A stretch of 64,000 nucleotides of DNA from Pelagibius sp965227505. GTDB lineage: Bacteria > Pseudomonadota > Alphaproteobacteria > Kiloniellales > Kiloniellaceae. A program made the translations under genes and the position numbers. A model generated the notes under the pieces. That model did no database searches. It saw only the letters and a program-made list of their open reading frames with translations, and was not told the DNA's origin. Where the stretch lies: positions 124,001-188,000 of the forward strand of contig NZ_OZ245757.1 of assembly GCF_965227505.1 (NCBI RefSeq), in the 5' to 3' direction. This document shows positions 25,333 to 34,371 of the stretch, one piece after another. Every line of letters starts with the position of its first letter. Within the stretch, counting starts at the first letter, position 1.

Positions 25333-26102
25333 GCGCGACGGCAGGTCCCTTCAGTCTCGAGGGCAAGGCGGCCCTGGTCACTGGTGCGTCCAGCGGTCTT
25401 GGCCGGCATGCCGCGCTGCTGCTCTCGGCGGCCGGCGCCAAAGTCGGCCTCGCGGCCCGGCGCCTGGAGCCCCTGGTCGAACTGGAACGCCAGATCGAGG
25501 CCAAGGACGGCCGCGCCATTCCGCTGCGCCTGGACGTGACCGACCCGGCTTCGGTGGCCGACTGCGTCAGCACGGCGGAGACCGAACTCGGCCCCATCTC
25601 CATTCTGATCAACAATGCCGGCGTCGCCGAGACCAAACCCGCCTTCGAGGTGAGCGAGGAGGACTGGGACCGGGTCGTCGACACGAACCTCAAAGGTGCC
25701 TGGCTGGTCGCGCAGGAAGTTGCGCAGCACATGGCGAACCTGGGCCACGGCGGCAGCATCGTGAACATGGCCTCTGTCCTGGGCCTGGTCGCGGGCCAAC
25801 AGGTGCCTGCCTACGTCGCCTCCAAAGGCGGTCTCATCGCCCTGACCAAGGCCTTGGCGGCGGAATGGGCGCGCCACGACATCCGCGTGAATGCCTTGGC
25901 ACCCGGATACATCGAAACCGATATCAACCGCGACTTCCTGGCGAGCGAGGCGGGCGAGCGCTTGCGCAAGCGCATCCCCCTGCGCCGCTTCGGGCGGCCC
26001 GAGGACCTCGACGGTGCGCTCCTGCTTTTGGCCTCCGACAGCGCGCGCTATATCTCCGGTACGGTGATTGTCGTCGATGGCGCTCAATCGGTAACGCTTT
26101 AG
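25329..26102 (+). CDS. Short-chain dehydrogenase/reductase (SDR)
   Basis: A classical SDR of 257 residues, starting at a GTG that overlaps the ligase stop (GTGA). The NAD(P)-binding motif TGASSGLG is at 18-25, NNAG follows in the middle, the catalytic Tyr162 and Lys166 are in YVASKGG, and the active-site serine lies in NMASVLGL. The C-terminus (ISGTVIVVDGAQSV) is of FabG/3-hydroxyacyl type. In this operon it would oxidise a 3-hydroxyacyl-CoA, or reduce a 3-ketoacyl one, next to the dehydrogenase. Confidence 0.92.
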   Translation: MSATAGPFSLEGKAALVTGASSGLGRHAALLLSAAGAKVGLAARRLEPLVELERQIEAKDGRAIPLRLDVTDPASVADCVSTAETELGPISILINNAGVAETKPAFEVSEEDWDRVVDTNLKGAWLVAQEVAQHMANLGHGGSIVNMASVLGLVAGQQVPAYVASKGGLIALTKALAAEWARHDIRVNALAPGYIETDINRDFLASEAGERLRKRIPLRRFGRPEDLDGALLLLASDSARYISGTVIVVDGAQSVTL

Positions 26103-26123
26103 GCCGCCACAAAAGGATCAGGT

Positions 26124-27323
26124 ATGGACTTCTCGCTTTCCCCTGAGGTGGAGGCACTCCGGCAACGCGTTCGGGCCTTCGTCGAGGCCGAGGTCATGCC
26201 GCTGGAGTCCGACCCGGCGAATTTCGACGACCACGAGAACATCAGGCTCCCGGTCCTGGAGCCGCTGCGCGCCAAGGCCCGGGACGCGGGCCTCTGGGCG
26301 CTGCAGATGCCGAAGGAAAGGGGCGGGCAGGGGCTGCCGGTGGCGGCCATGGCCGCTTGCTATGAAGAGATGGGCCGCTCGATCTTCGGACCCGTCGTCT
26401 TCAATTCCGCTGCGCCGGACGACGGCAACATGATCGTCCTGGAAAAAGTGGCGACGGAGGCCCAGAAGACACGCTGGCTGCAGCCGATCATCGACGGCAA
26501 GGTGCGCTCGGCCTTCGCGATGACCGAGCCCGCGCCCGGGGCCGGATCCGACCCGGGCCTGATGCTGAGCCGGGCCGAGCGGCAGGGCAATGCCTGGGTT
26601 CTGAATGGCCACAAGTGGTTCATCACCGGCGCAGGCGTGGCGGAGCACTTCATCGTCGTCGCCCGCACGTCAGAGGACCAGCGCAAGGGCCTGACGGCCT
26701 TCCTCGTGCATCGCGATGCGCCCGGCCTGACGATCGACCGCCGCATTCCCATCATGGGGCCGGAGGAGCACGGCGGCCATTGCGAGGTCCTGCTGGAGAA
26801 TCTTCAGGTCCCGGACGACGACCGCCTGATGGAGGTTGGCGACGGGCTGAAGGTGACGCAGATTCGCCTGGGGACCGCGCGGCTGACCCATTGCATGCGG
26901 TGGCTCGGCATGGCCAGGCGCGCAATGGAGATCGCCGCGCCGCATGTCGCCGAACGCCAAAGCTTTGGACAGTCCCTGGCGGAGCACGAAGGGGTGCAGT
27001 GGCTGCTGGGCGAAGCAGCTATGGCGATCGAGGTCGGGCGTTTGCTGACCATGCGTGCGGCGGTCAAGCTGGACAGCGGCGACTTTGCCCGCAAGGAGAT
27101 CTCGATGGCCAAGATCCAGGTCTCCGAGACATTGCACAAGGCCATCGACACGGCGATCCAACTACTGGGCGCCCGGGGATACTCCAAAGACACGCCCCTG
27201 GAGTGGATGTACCGCTACGCGCGGCAGGCGCGTCTGGTGGACGGCGCTTCGGAAGTGCACAAGATGGTGCTGGCGCGCAGTTTCCTGAAAGACGGGGTCG
27301 ACTTCTGGAGCTGGGAGCGGTGA
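26124..27323 (+). CDS. Acyl-CoA dehydrogenase
   Basis: A FAD flavoenzyme that introduces an alpha-beta double bond into acyl-CoA; 399 residues with an AAGGA site before the ATG. It has the N-terminal helical domain, the beta domain with FAMTEPAPGAGSDP and WFITGAGVAEH, and the C-terminal helical domain with RQSFGQSLAEHEGVQW and QLLGARGYSKDTP, ending in the family's usual R/Q-rich region (MYRYARQARLVDGASEVH). This resembles the ACAD10/11-like group found beside aminoglycoside-phosphotransferase-like genes, and the next gene is exactly that. Confidence 0.93.
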   Translation: MDFSLSPEVEALRQRVRAFVEAEVMPLESDPANFDDHENIRLPVLEPLRAKARDAGLWALQMPKERGGQGLPVAAMAACYEEMGRSIFGPVVFNSAAPDDGNMIVLEKVATEAQKTRWLQPIIDGKVRSAFAMTEPAPGAGSDPGLMLSRAERQGNAWVLNGHKWFITGAGVAEHFIVVARTSEDQRKGLTAFLVHRDAPGLTIDRRIPIMGPEEHGGHCEVLLENLQVPDDDRLMEVGDGLKVTQIRLGTARLTHCMRWLGMARRAMEIAAPHVAERQSFGQSLAEHEGVQWLLGEAAMAIEVGRLLTMRAAVKLDSGDFARKEISMAKIQVSETLHKAIDTAIQLLGARGYSKDTPLEWMYRYARQARLVDGASEVHKMVLARSFLKDGVDFWSWER

Positions 27324-28375
27324 TCACGCCAGCGGAGAGCAAGCTTGCGGCACAGAAAGAGCCGCTGGAAGCGTTCCTCGCGGCTGCGGCCGGTGCGGAT
27401 GCCGTCGATCTGGATGACGTCATCCCGCTGACCGGGGGCGCAATTCAGGAAAACTGGCTGCTCGATGTCCGCGTTCATGGTGGTCCGCAAGCCGGGCAGC
27501 GCCAGCTTGTGCTGCGCACCGATGCCTCTTCGGGCGTTGCCGTCAGCCGCAGCCGGGCAGAGGAGTTCGCCCTGCTGCAGGCGGCCCGCCATGCAGGCGT
27601 GAAGGTGCCGGAGCCGCTGTGGCTGTGCGAGGATTCCTCGATCCTGGGCAAGAGCTTTTACATCATGGCCCGCGCCCAGGGTACCGCCGCCCCGCACCGT
27701 CTGATGAAGGAGCCCGGCCTCGGCGGGGACCGCGAGCGGTTGGCCGCCGATCTGGGACGCGAGCTCGCGAAGATCCACAGCATCACGCCACCGCGGGAGG
27801 ATCTGGCGTTCCTCGGAACTCCGGCGCGGCAGCCCGCGCTTGCCGCTGTCGCACGCTACCGGGACTACCTGGACAGTCTGGGTGCGCTTTCGCTGGCGCT
27901 GGAGTGGGGGCTGAGATGGTGCGAACTGCATGCACCCTCCAGCGATGCGCCGGTTCTGGTCCATCAGGACTTTCGCACCGGGAACTACATGGTCGACGGC
28001 AAGGGTCTCACCGCTGTGCTGGACTGGGAGTTTTGCGACTGGGGCGACCGCATGAGCGACCTCGGCTGGTTCTGTGCGAAGTGCTGGCGCTATGCGCATC
28101 CGGAACTGGAAGCCGGCGGCGTCGGCTCCCGGCGCGCCTTTTACGACGGCTATGAAGAGGTCTGGGGCCAGACCGTCGATGCCAAGGCTGTGGCCTATTG
28201 GGAGGTCATGGCCCACCTGCGGTGGGCCGTGATCGCCCTGCAGCAAGGCGAAAGAACGCTGTCGGGTGATCAGGCATCGCTGGAACTGGCGCTTACCGGC
28301 CGCATCCATCCGCCCCGGCTTGAACAGGAAATCCTGCGCTGCACCGCGCCGTCTCTCTGGAGGGCTGTGTCGTGA
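27320..28375 (+). CDS. Phosphotransferase family protein (APH-like, ACAD10-associated)
   Basis: An aminoglycoside-phosphotransferase-fold kinase of 351 residues, starting at a GTG that overlaps the dehydrogenase stop. The catalytic loop is VHQDFRTGNYM (His215, Asp217), and the metal-binding Asp235 is in VLDWEFCDWGD. In animals the same kinase fold is fused to an acyl-CoA dehydrogenase in ACAD10 and ACAD11, which process 4-hydroxyacyl-CoAs through phosphorylation. By analogy, this kinase and the upstream dehydrogenase may handle hydroxylated fatty acids. That is inference from context, not resistance to antibiotics. Confidence 0.9.
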   Translation: MITPAESKLAAQKEPLEAFLAAAAGADAVDLDDVIPLTGGAIQENWLLDVRVHGGPQAGQRQLVLRTDASSGVAVSRSRAEEFALLQAARHAGVKVPEPLWLCEDSSILGKSFYIMARAQGTAAPHRLMKEPGLGGDRERLAADLGRELAKIHSITPPREDLAFLGTPARQPALAAVARYRDYLDSLGALSLALEWGLRWCELHAPSSDAPVLVHQDFRTGNYMVDGKGLTAVLDWEFCDWGDRMSDLGWFCAKCWRYAHPELEAGGVGSRRAFYDGYEEVWGQTVDAKAVAYWEVMAHLRWAVIALQQGERTLSGDQASLELALTGRIHPPRLEQEILRCTAPSLWRAVS

Positions 28376-28731
28376 ACGGTGGCGAAGCCGGAGGGGCCCG
28401 GCTGTTGAGCCTGGCGCGCCGCGAAATCGAGGAGCAGATGCTGCCGCAGCTGTCAGGCGATGCCCGTTACCGGGCGCGGCTGGTGCTGAACGCTCTGGCG
28501 CTTGCCGAGGCCGAGTTGCGGCAGGGTGGCCGGCAGGGCGCGGAGGCTCGCGAGCGGCTTTCCGGCCTCCTGGCATTTGAGACAAAGGCCGACGGGTCCG
28601 CGCCAGACGACCTCGAGCGGTCGATCCAGGAACAGATCCGACAGGGCGCAAGGGACGGCGATGTCGCTCTGCACGAAGCGCTTCTCGCCGTCACCGAAGC
28701 CCGTCTCCGGGCCCTTGATGCCGGGCCCTGA
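28372..28731 (+). CDS. DUF6285 family protein
   Basis: A 119-residue helical protein, starting at a GTG that overlaps the kinase stop (GTGA). It matches DUF6285 as I remember it: an N-terminal RLLSLARREI segment, a central RYRARLVLNALALAEAEL helix, and a C-terminal helix pair. This small family regularly follows APH-like phosphotransferases in proteobacteria, so it is probably an accessory subunit or stabiliser of the kinase. No catalytic residues are evident and its biochemical role is unknown. Confidence 0.8.
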   Translation: MNGGEAGGARLLSLARREIEEQMLPQLSGDARYRARLVLNALALAEAELRQGGRQGAEARERLSGLLAFETKADGSAPDDLERSIQEQIRQGARDGDVALHEALLAVTEARLRALDAGP

Positions 28732-29311
28732 TCGTCATGTCCTGACCGTTGCGTACCGACCGCCGGGCCTCGTTCGCTTGGCATCGAACGCGGCACTGCC
28801 GACCGCAACGAGGGCCGGGAATACCATGGTGGTGGCGGAACCATGGGTAGAAGCGACACCCTTGCGTATTGAGCTTAAAAGGGGAAATTGAGTTACCCCC
28901 AAGTTCCACAGGCGGCTTGATTGACAGCTACGGGGTCTGGTGCGAGCATCACCCGCAACCACCAGATCTTGTGGACAAATCGGGGAATAACCCTGTGGAT
29001 AAACCTGGCGCAGGAAACCGTGCAACCTTCATCAGCCCGTATCTTCGGCGGCCGATCCGGCCCCTGAAGACGGTGCTGGGCGACCGCGAGCAGGACCCGC
29101 TTGCGCAGCCGCAAACGGCGCCGGCCAATGATTTCCTGACCGAGCGGGTCGTGGTGGGGCCCGCCAGTTGGAGCGGCAAGTCCAAGCGGATTTCCTCGGA
29201 CTGAATACCGGCAGGATGTCTTGCGGGGTCTTTTGCCTGACCGCGCCCCAACTCAGACGTAAAGCGATCGTGATTTCAGCGAAACAGCGGCGACCCTGCG
29301 GGAAGCGGCGA
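28732..29311. other. 580-base spacer
   Basis: No convincing gene. A frame at 28869-29204 on the plus strand is open for 111 codons but has no ribosome-binding site or recognisable domain. The notable content is a pair of DnaA-box-like sequences near 28970-29002 (listed separately). The neighbours are the end of the acyl-CoA operon and, convergent to it, the PilZ gene. Confidence 0.5.
28970..29002 (-). promoter_or_regulatory. Two DnaA-box-like sites
   Basis: TGTGGATAA at 28994-29002 is the exact reverse complement of the consensus DnaA box TTATCCACA. TGTGGACAA at 28970-28978 differs from it at one base, in the same orientation, with a 24-base start-to-start spacing. They could be a DnaA-binding regulatory or titration site. 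The AT-rich unwinding region and dense box cluster of an origin are not evident. Confidence 0.45.
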
Positions 29312-29641
29312 TCAGGACTTGGTCTGAGAGTCGTGATCGACGATGTTGCGCACGCAGACAGAGACCAGTCCGAGAGACTCTTCCGAGAAATCGAACTGGA
29401 TGCCGAGCTCGCGCCGCGAGCGCCAGATCGGCTCGCAGATGACCGGCTCCGCATCCGGGTGCAGCAGTTCGATTGAGCCGCTGCGACCGGTTTCCGCGGG
29501 CAGGTCGTCGTCGAAAACCAGGCGGGCGCCGCCGAGGGATACATCGGCGACGGTGCACAGATAGAGCTTGCCGTCCAGATTGGCGGAGAGTGTGAGCCTG
29601 CGCTCGGCGCTGTAGCGCGGCCATTCCCGATGTTCGTGCAT
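29312..29641 (-). CDS. PilZ-domain protein (putative c-di-GMP receptor)
   Basis: A 109-residue single-domain protein read from the ATG at 29641 (MHEHREWPRYSAER). The PilZ features are the N-terminal basic motif (R in REWPR and YSAERR) and DVSLGGARLVFD, matching the (D/N)xSxxG loop that binds cyclic di-GMP, followed by the beta-barrel strands and a C-terminal helix. The frame is open to a TTG at 29779, but that extension looks unstructured. Placed about 1 kb before a large exopolysaccharide locus, it could tune polysaccharide production; this is inference. Confidence 0.8.
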   Translation of the reverse strand: MHEHREWPRYSAERRLTLSANLDGKLYLCTVADVSLGGARLVFDDDLPAETGRSGSIELLHPDAEPVICEPIWRSRRELGIQFDFSEESLGLVSVCVRNIVDHDSQTKS

Positions 29642-29800
29642 CCGGGTCCGGGATACGACAGTTCGTGAACCTGCTGTTGCCGTCTGCGCCAAGTCCGCCG
29701 CCCGTTCTCTGGTGATGATTCTGCCCGCAGAGCGAGGAGAATCGGCATCGCTATGAGCGTGGCTGGCGAGTGTTAACAAATCGTTAGGATACGCCCTTCT

Positions 29801-29842
29801 GGGACATGGCCCGGGATATAGCCCGGGACATAGTTCTGGGGG
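29801..29842. repeat. Short tandem repeat, about three 12-base units
   Basis: Variants of CCCGGGAYATAG occur head to tail (TGGGACATGGCC, CGGGATATAGCC, CGGGACATAGTT) between the PilZ gene and the PAS gene. The register is 12 bases and the copies are imperfect. Confidence 0.65.
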
Positions 29843-29853
29843 CCGGCCACCGC

Positions 29854-30306
29854 TCAGGCGCCCGCTTCGGAACGGATACTGGCGCCCAGCAGCATGTTTG
29901 TTTCCTTGCCGTTGCTGGAAAGTGGCAGCACGAGGCGCTCATAGCGGATCTGGCGCCCGTCCTGCTTCACGTAGTCGCCGGTCATGTGGGCCGGCGTCAT
30001 GGTTGCGACAACGTGGTCGAGGATCGCAAAGACCGGCGCCGGATCGGGACCGAGGTCGATCTCGTCGAGATACCGCCCGGTAACGTCGCAGCCATACCAC
30101 GCGACGACCTCTGTGCCCATGATCCGGACGCGGTAGCGCCTGGGGTCATTCTCCACATCGAAGAGGCCCAGGTGCGGCAGGGTGCGGCGCATGGCCATCG
30201 GATCGACCTGGGCGCGGGCAGGGGCGGCTCTGTCCGCTCGCAGGGACAGCCAGTAGCGGTAGAGCTCTCGTATCGCATCGGAGCGAAAACGCTCTTCGAT
30301 GTTCAT
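29854..30306 (-). CDS. PAS-fold protein (PAS_5 type)
   Basis: A 150-residue protein matching the PAS_5 family that is abundant in Rhodospirillales: an N-terminal helix with ELYRYWLSLR, then MRRTLPHLGLFDVE, YRVRIMGTEVVAWYGCDVTGRYLDE and a C-terminal beta sheet with RLVLPLSSNG. No output domain is attached, so its signalling partner and ligand are unknown. It is transcribed toward the PilZ gene, about 200 bases away on the same strand, so the two may be co-transcribed. Confidence 0.8.
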   Translation of the reverse strand: MNIEERFRSDAIRELYRYWLSLRADRAAPARAQVDPMAMRRTLPHLGLFDVENDPRRYRVRIMGTEVVAWYGCDVTGRYLDEIDLGPDPAPVFAILDHVVATMTPAHMTGDYVKQDGRQIRYERLVLPLSSNGKETNMLLGASIRSEAGA

Positions 30307-30817
30307 GCGCCTTTGGTCCCAAGCCCGGCAACGAACACCTGACCGTCAACGGGCATTCGGCCGGCCGTGCGCTCCGGAAGTCAGGAAGTCAGACCGTCGT
30401 CACGGGGATGCACCACTACAACGACGCTTGCCCTTCGATTGATGACTATCGCACGTTTTTCGCGGCCCGGCCAAGGGGTGCACCGTTCTGGTCGGCAAGA
30501 TCGTTGAAGGAAGCATCGCCGCATGCGGCCCCAATTGTGACCGATATTTGCTACATGCGCTGGATGATGCAGCAGACTAAGAATGACCTGCCATTGGAAC
30601 TGGAACTACAAGCGCCTGGGTAAACCGGGCCGCGATTGGTGCGGTGGCGTGGTGCGGCTCCGGCAGTAAGTCCTGGCGTTTCAGGTGGCCACGAAGCGAG
30701 CACGGCGTCCGCCGTCACAACGCAAATCGGCAAGTCTTGGGGGGAGGGGTGGAGCTTCCGTAACGGCGGTCATCGTCGTTTGTCCGATCTGTTGCGCCAA
30801 GGTGGAGTGGTCCGGCG
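30307..30817. other. 511-base spacer before the exopolysaccharide locus
   Basis: A divergent region between the PAS gene (minus) and galE (plus), so promoters in both directions are expected. A 71-codon plus-strand frame (30408-30623) has no ribosome-binding site and an unconvincing composition. I see no clear promoter boxes or repeats of note. Confidence 0.4.
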
Positions 30818-31840
30818 ATGGCATCCGAAAAGGCAACTTTGGTCACCGGTGGGGCCGGTTACATCGGCAGTCACACGGTTCTGGCTTTGCAGCAGGCGGG
30901 CCGGCGCTTGGTCGTGCTCGACGATCTCTCGGCCGGCACCCGAGGGATCGTACCCGACGACGTGGCCTTCGTTCACGGTAACGCCGGCGATCAGGCGCTG
31001 GTCGCCAGCGTGCTGCAGGGCTACGACGTCGATTCGGTCATTCATTTCGCAGGCAGCATCCTCGTGGAACGATCGGTCAGCGAGCCGCTGGCCTACTACG
31101 AGAACAACGTGGCAGTGAGCCGAAACCTTCTGGAAACCTGCGCCAGCCATGAGATCGACCGCTTCATCTTCTCCTCGACCGCTGCCGTTTATGGCGCCGT
31201 TACCGTGTCGCCGATTCCGGAGGATACGGAAACCCGCCCGATCAATCCCTATGGCTCCTCCAAGCTCGTGACCGAATGGATGCTGCGGGATCTGGCCGCT
31301 GCCGCCGGGCTGCGCTTCGTCGCGTTGCGCTATTTCAACGTCGCCGGAGCCGATCCGGGGGGCCGCAGCGGCCAGCTCGGTCCGGTTGCCACGCATCTGG
31401 TCAAGATCGCCAGCCAGGTGGTGGCCGGCACCCGAAAGTCCATCGCCATTTTCGGCGACGACTACGACACACCGGATGGCACCTGTGTGCGCGACTACAT
31501 CCATGTGTCGGATCTGGCCTCCGCCCACCTGGCGGCGCTCGATTACCTCGATGCGGGTGGCGAGAGCCAGATCCTGAACTGCGGATACGGACACGGCTAT
31601 TCGGTGCGCGAGGTTCTGCAGGCCGTGGAGCGTTGCGCCGGGCGCCCTCTCAACCCCGACAGGGCGCCGCGTCGTCCCGGCGATCCGCCGATCCTCGTCG
31701 CCGACACCAGCGCGCTGCAGAAAACCCTGAGCTGGCAGCCACGCTATGACGACATTGACGTGATTATCAGCTCCGCAATCGATTGGGAGCTTTCACTGGG
31801 CCGCGGTGCGGCGGCCAACGGGTCGCGTGCCCATGCCTGA
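30818..31840 (+). CDS. galE: UDP-glucose 4-epimerase
   Basis: GalE interconverts UDP-glucose and UDP-galactose, supplying galactose for polysaccharide building. It has 340 residues. The NAD-binding GGAGYIG is at 11-17, the catalytic serine is in FSSTAAVYG, and Tyr145 with Lys149 form the YxxxK motif (NPYGSSK). The C-terminal RPGDPPILVADTS segment is also typical. GGTGGAG lies upstream of the ATG. It is the first gene of the exopolysaccharide locus and overlaps the next transferase gene. Confidence 0.94.
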   Translation: MASEKATLVTGGAGYIGSHTVLALQQAGRRLVVLDDLSAGTRGIVPDDVAFVHGNAGDQALVASVLQGYDVDSVIHFAGSILVERSVSEPLAYYENNVAVSRNLLETCASHEIDRFIFSSTAAVYGAVTVSPIPEDTETRPINPYGSSKLVTEWMLRDLAAAAGLRFVALRYFNVAGADPGGRSGQLGPVATHLVKIASQVVAGTRKSIAIFGDDYDTPDGTCVRDYIHVSDLASAHLAALDYLDAGGESQILNCGYGHGYSVREVLQAVERCAGRPLNPDRAPRRPGDPPILVADTSALQKTLSWQPRYDDIDVIISSAIDWELSLGRGAAANGSRAHA

Positions 31841-33140
31841 TCACCATCACGATAGCCTCACGGCGGAGGTCCCGCACGAGCTTGCACTGACCGGTGGCGT
31901 TGCGTTTTTCGGGCACGATTGGGCGGAAAGCACCGTCATCAAGCGTGCGCGTGCTTTCGGCGCCCTGGGCCTCAAGGTGACCGGCTACTGTTTTCGGCGC
32001 GAGAAGTTCAATCAGTCCTTTGTTCCCTTCTGGGAGAACCATCATCTGGGAACGACGGAAGATCGCGCCTACCGAAAGCGGCTGCTGAAGCTTCTGGCGG
32101 CGGTCCCGGTGCTCTTCCGCCAGCGCCGCAGCCTGCGCCGGACGGGTTTCTTCTATGCCCGCAACATCGACATGTGCGCACTGGCCTGGCTGGCGCGCTT
32201 CATCTCCCGGTCATCGGCACCGCTCGTCTACGAGGTGCTCGACGTGCAGCGCGTCTTTACCCGGCGAGGTCCGGTCGGGATGGTCTTCCGCTGGCTGGAA
32301 CGTCGTCTTCTGAAACGCTGCGATCTCCTGGTGGTCTCCTCGCCGGGCTTCATGACCGAGTACTTCAAGCCGGTGCAGGGCTATCGCGGCCGGGTGTTTC
32401 TTCTGGAAAACAAGATCAGCTTCGCACAGGCGCGGCAGGTGCAGCGGCCGGTTTTGGAGGGCGCATGCGCACCTGCCGAGGAGGACGCACAGCGCGCCGG
32501 CGGCAAGTGGGTCATCGGTTGGTTCGGAACGCTGCGCTGTCCGAAAAGCCTCGACATCCTCTGCCGGCTGGCGGAAAGCCTGCCGGAGCGGGTTGAGATC
32601 TACATGCGCGGTTATCCGACCGAAACCGGCATGGACTACTTCGAGAAGGCCATCGCCAAGCATCCCAACATCGTCTACGAGGGCGAATACCGCAATCCGG
32701 AGGATATGGCCGATATCTATGGCCGGGTTCACCTGACCTGGGCTTTCGACTTCCTGGACGAGGGCACCAACTCCGAGTGGCTGTTGCCGAACCGTGTCTA
32801 TGAAGGCGGCTATTTCGGCAGCGTCGCGCTGGCCAGCAAGAACACGCAGACGGGGCAGAAGGTCCGCGAACTGGGCCTGGGCTACACCTTCGACGGGCCG
32901 CTGCTGGAGAACCTCGTGGCGTTCCTGAAGTGGTACTCCTGGGATGAGCATCTGGCGCGCCGCGCGCACATCCTTTCGCTTCCGCTGCAGGAGTTCTGCG
33001 ATCTCCATGACACGCGCGATCTCTGCGACACCGTTGCCGGGATCGACAGACGGCGGCGCGATCTTGGCAGCCTCCGCCGCTTGAAGCGGCCCGCCGGCCC
33101 GCCCATTGGGGCAGGGGCCAAAGAGAGTGGCGGAGACTGA
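31833..33140 (+). CDS. Glycosyltransferase, GT-B fold (GT4-like)
   Basis: A 435-residue cytoplasmic glycosyltransferase. The ATG at 31833 overlaps the end of galE by eight bases. The N-terminal domain begins GGVAFFGHDWAESTVIKRAR; the second domain has WVIGWFGTLRCPKSLDIL, YMRGYPTE, and NEEYR-like and loop regions typical of GT-B nucleotide-sugar binding (GEYRNPEDMADIYGRVHLTW). The donor and acceptor are unknown. Position in the locus suggests it adds one sugar of the repeat unit. Confidence 0.8.
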   Translation: MPDHHHDSLTAEVPHELALTGGVAFFGHDWAESTVIKRARAFGALGLKVTGYCFRREKFNQSFVPFWENHHLGTTEDRAYRKRLLKLLAAVPVLFRQRRSLRRTGFFYARNIDMCALAWLARFISRSSAPLVYEVLDVQRVFTRRGPVGMVFRWLERRLLKRCDLLVVSSPGFMTEYFKPVQGYRGRVFLLENKISFAQARQVQRPVLEGACAPAEEDAQRAGGKWVIGWFGTLRCPKSLDILCRLAESLPERVEIYMRGYPTETGMDYFEKAIAKHPNIVYEGEYRNPEDMADIYGRVHLTWAFDFLDEGTNSEWLLPNRVYEGGYFGSVALASKNTQTGQKVRELGLGYTFDGPLLENLVAFLKWYSWDEHLARRAHILSLPLQEFCDLHDTRDLCDTVAGIDRRRRDLGSLRRLKRPAGPPIGAGAKESGGD

Positions 33141-33142
33141 GC

Positions 33143-34300
33143 GTGCTGGACGGCATGTCCCTTTGGGCGCTGGCACTTCTGGGGCTCTGCGTGCTGGCGG
33201 TTGTGTATCCCTATGTGATCTACCCGCTTCTGCTGCGTCTGCTGCCGCGCCGCGGCGTGGCGCCCGGCGGCGCCGAGGTTGATGGCGGCACGCTGTCCCT
33301 CGCGTTCTGTGCCTACAACGAAGCCGCGACCCTGCCGGAGAAGATCGAGAATCTCCGGCGCCTGCGCCAGGCGGAGCCCGCGCTTGAAATCCTGGCATAC
33401 TCCGATGGCAGCGCCGACGACACCGCCCGACTGCTTGAGGCTGAAGGCGACTGGATACGCGTCTTCGCCTCCGATCAGCGCCTCGGCAAGAGCCATGGCA
33501 TGAACACCCTGGTCCAGGCCGCGCGCGGCGACCTGATCGTGTTCACCGATGCGAATGTGCTGGTCGAGCCGGCAGCTCTCCAGGCAGTCCGCCGGAGTTT
33601 CATGGATCCGCGGATCGGCTGCGTCTGCGGGCGCCTTGTCTATACGAACCCGGACGAAGGGGCGACCGCGGCCACAGGCGCGCTCTACTGGCGCCTGGAG
33701 GAGAGCATCAAGTCGCTGGAGAGCCGCAGCGGTTCGACCATGGGCGCCGACGGTGCGCTGTTTGCTGTAAGACGCAGCCTCTACCCGATGGTGCCGCCCG
33801 ACATCATCGACGATATGTTCGTTTCCCTTTCGATTCTCTGCGATGGCTATCGGGTTGTGCGCGACCCCGAACTCCTCGCCTTCGAGCGGTCAGCGACGGA
33901 CAGTGGCGACGAGTTTCGCCGCAAGGTGCGCATCGCCTGTCAGGCCTTCAATTGCCACCGCCTGCTGTGGCCGCGGCTGCGCAGGCTGTCGAGATCCGAT
34001 CTGTTCAAGTACATCTCGCACAAGCTGCTGCGCTGGTTTGGGATCTACTTTGTGCTGATCGGCATCGCTGCGGCGATGCTTGTGCTGTGGCTCTGGGGTC
34101 TGGGGGTCGCCGCGGCGGCGCTGCCATTTGCACTCGTGCTTCTCTATTGGCTCGGAAGGCGCGCCCAAAGCGGCCCGCTGGCGCAGCTTGTCGAAATCCT
34201 GCGGGCAATGGCGGCCACCGGGCTCGGCCTTCTGAAATCCCGCCAGGGCGAGCGCTTTCAGACCTGGGAACTGCCGCAGAGCAGCCGCAAGACCGGATGA
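33143..34300 (+). CDS. Membrane-associated glycosyltransferase family 2 (ExoA-like)
   Basis: A 385-residue GT2 enzyme anchored by an N-terminal helix (about 7-27) and two or more C-terminal helices (about 295-345). The GT-A domain has FCAYNEAATLPEKI, the nucleotide-binding YSDGSADDT, the metal-binding FTDANVLV, and a GADGALFAVRR acceptor region. The topology resembles ExoA-type GT2 proteins that work on lipid-linked sugars. It starts two bases after the previous stop at a GTG preceded by GGAG. Confidence 0.82.
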   Translation: MLDGMSLWALALLGLCVLAVVYPYVIYPLLLRLLPRRGVAPGGAEVDGGTLSLAFCAYNEAATLPEKIENLRRLRQAEPALEILAYSDGSADDTARLLEAEGDWIRVFASDQRLGKSHGMNTLVQAARGDLIVFTDANVLVEPAALQAVRRSFMDPRIGCVCGRLVYTNPDEGATAATGALYWRLEESIKSLESRSGSTMGADGALFAVRRSLYPMVPPDIIDDMFVSLSILCDGYRVVRDPELLAFERSATDSGDEFRRKVRIACQAFNCHRLLWPRLRRLSRSDLFKYISHKLLRWFGIYFVLIGIAAAMLVLWLWGLGVAAAALPFALVLLYWLGRRAQSGPLAQLVEILRAMAATGLGLLKSRQGERFQTWELPQSSRKTG

Positions 34301-34371
34301 GACGGCAGCAGGCGCATAGACCGCTTGCGCGGCGGAGCCGCTCGCGGCCGGCCCCCGTACTCCCGGCCCCC

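Noticed and set aside
27320..28375. Aminoglycoside resistance gene
   Set aside because: The fold is shared, but the operon context (acyl-CoA dehydrogenase, DUF6285) points to lipid metabolism.
28869..29204. A possible 111-residue gene in the long spacer
   Set aside because: No ribosome-binding site or recognisable domain, and it runs through the DnaA-box-like sites.
28732..29311. Chromosome replication origin
   Set aside because: Only two DnaA-like boxes, no AT-rich unwinding element, and none of the usual origin neighbours (hemE, parAB, dnaA, gidA).
30408..30623. A possible 71-residue gene before galE
   Set aside because: No ribosome-binding site, no recognisable domain and an unconvincing composition.
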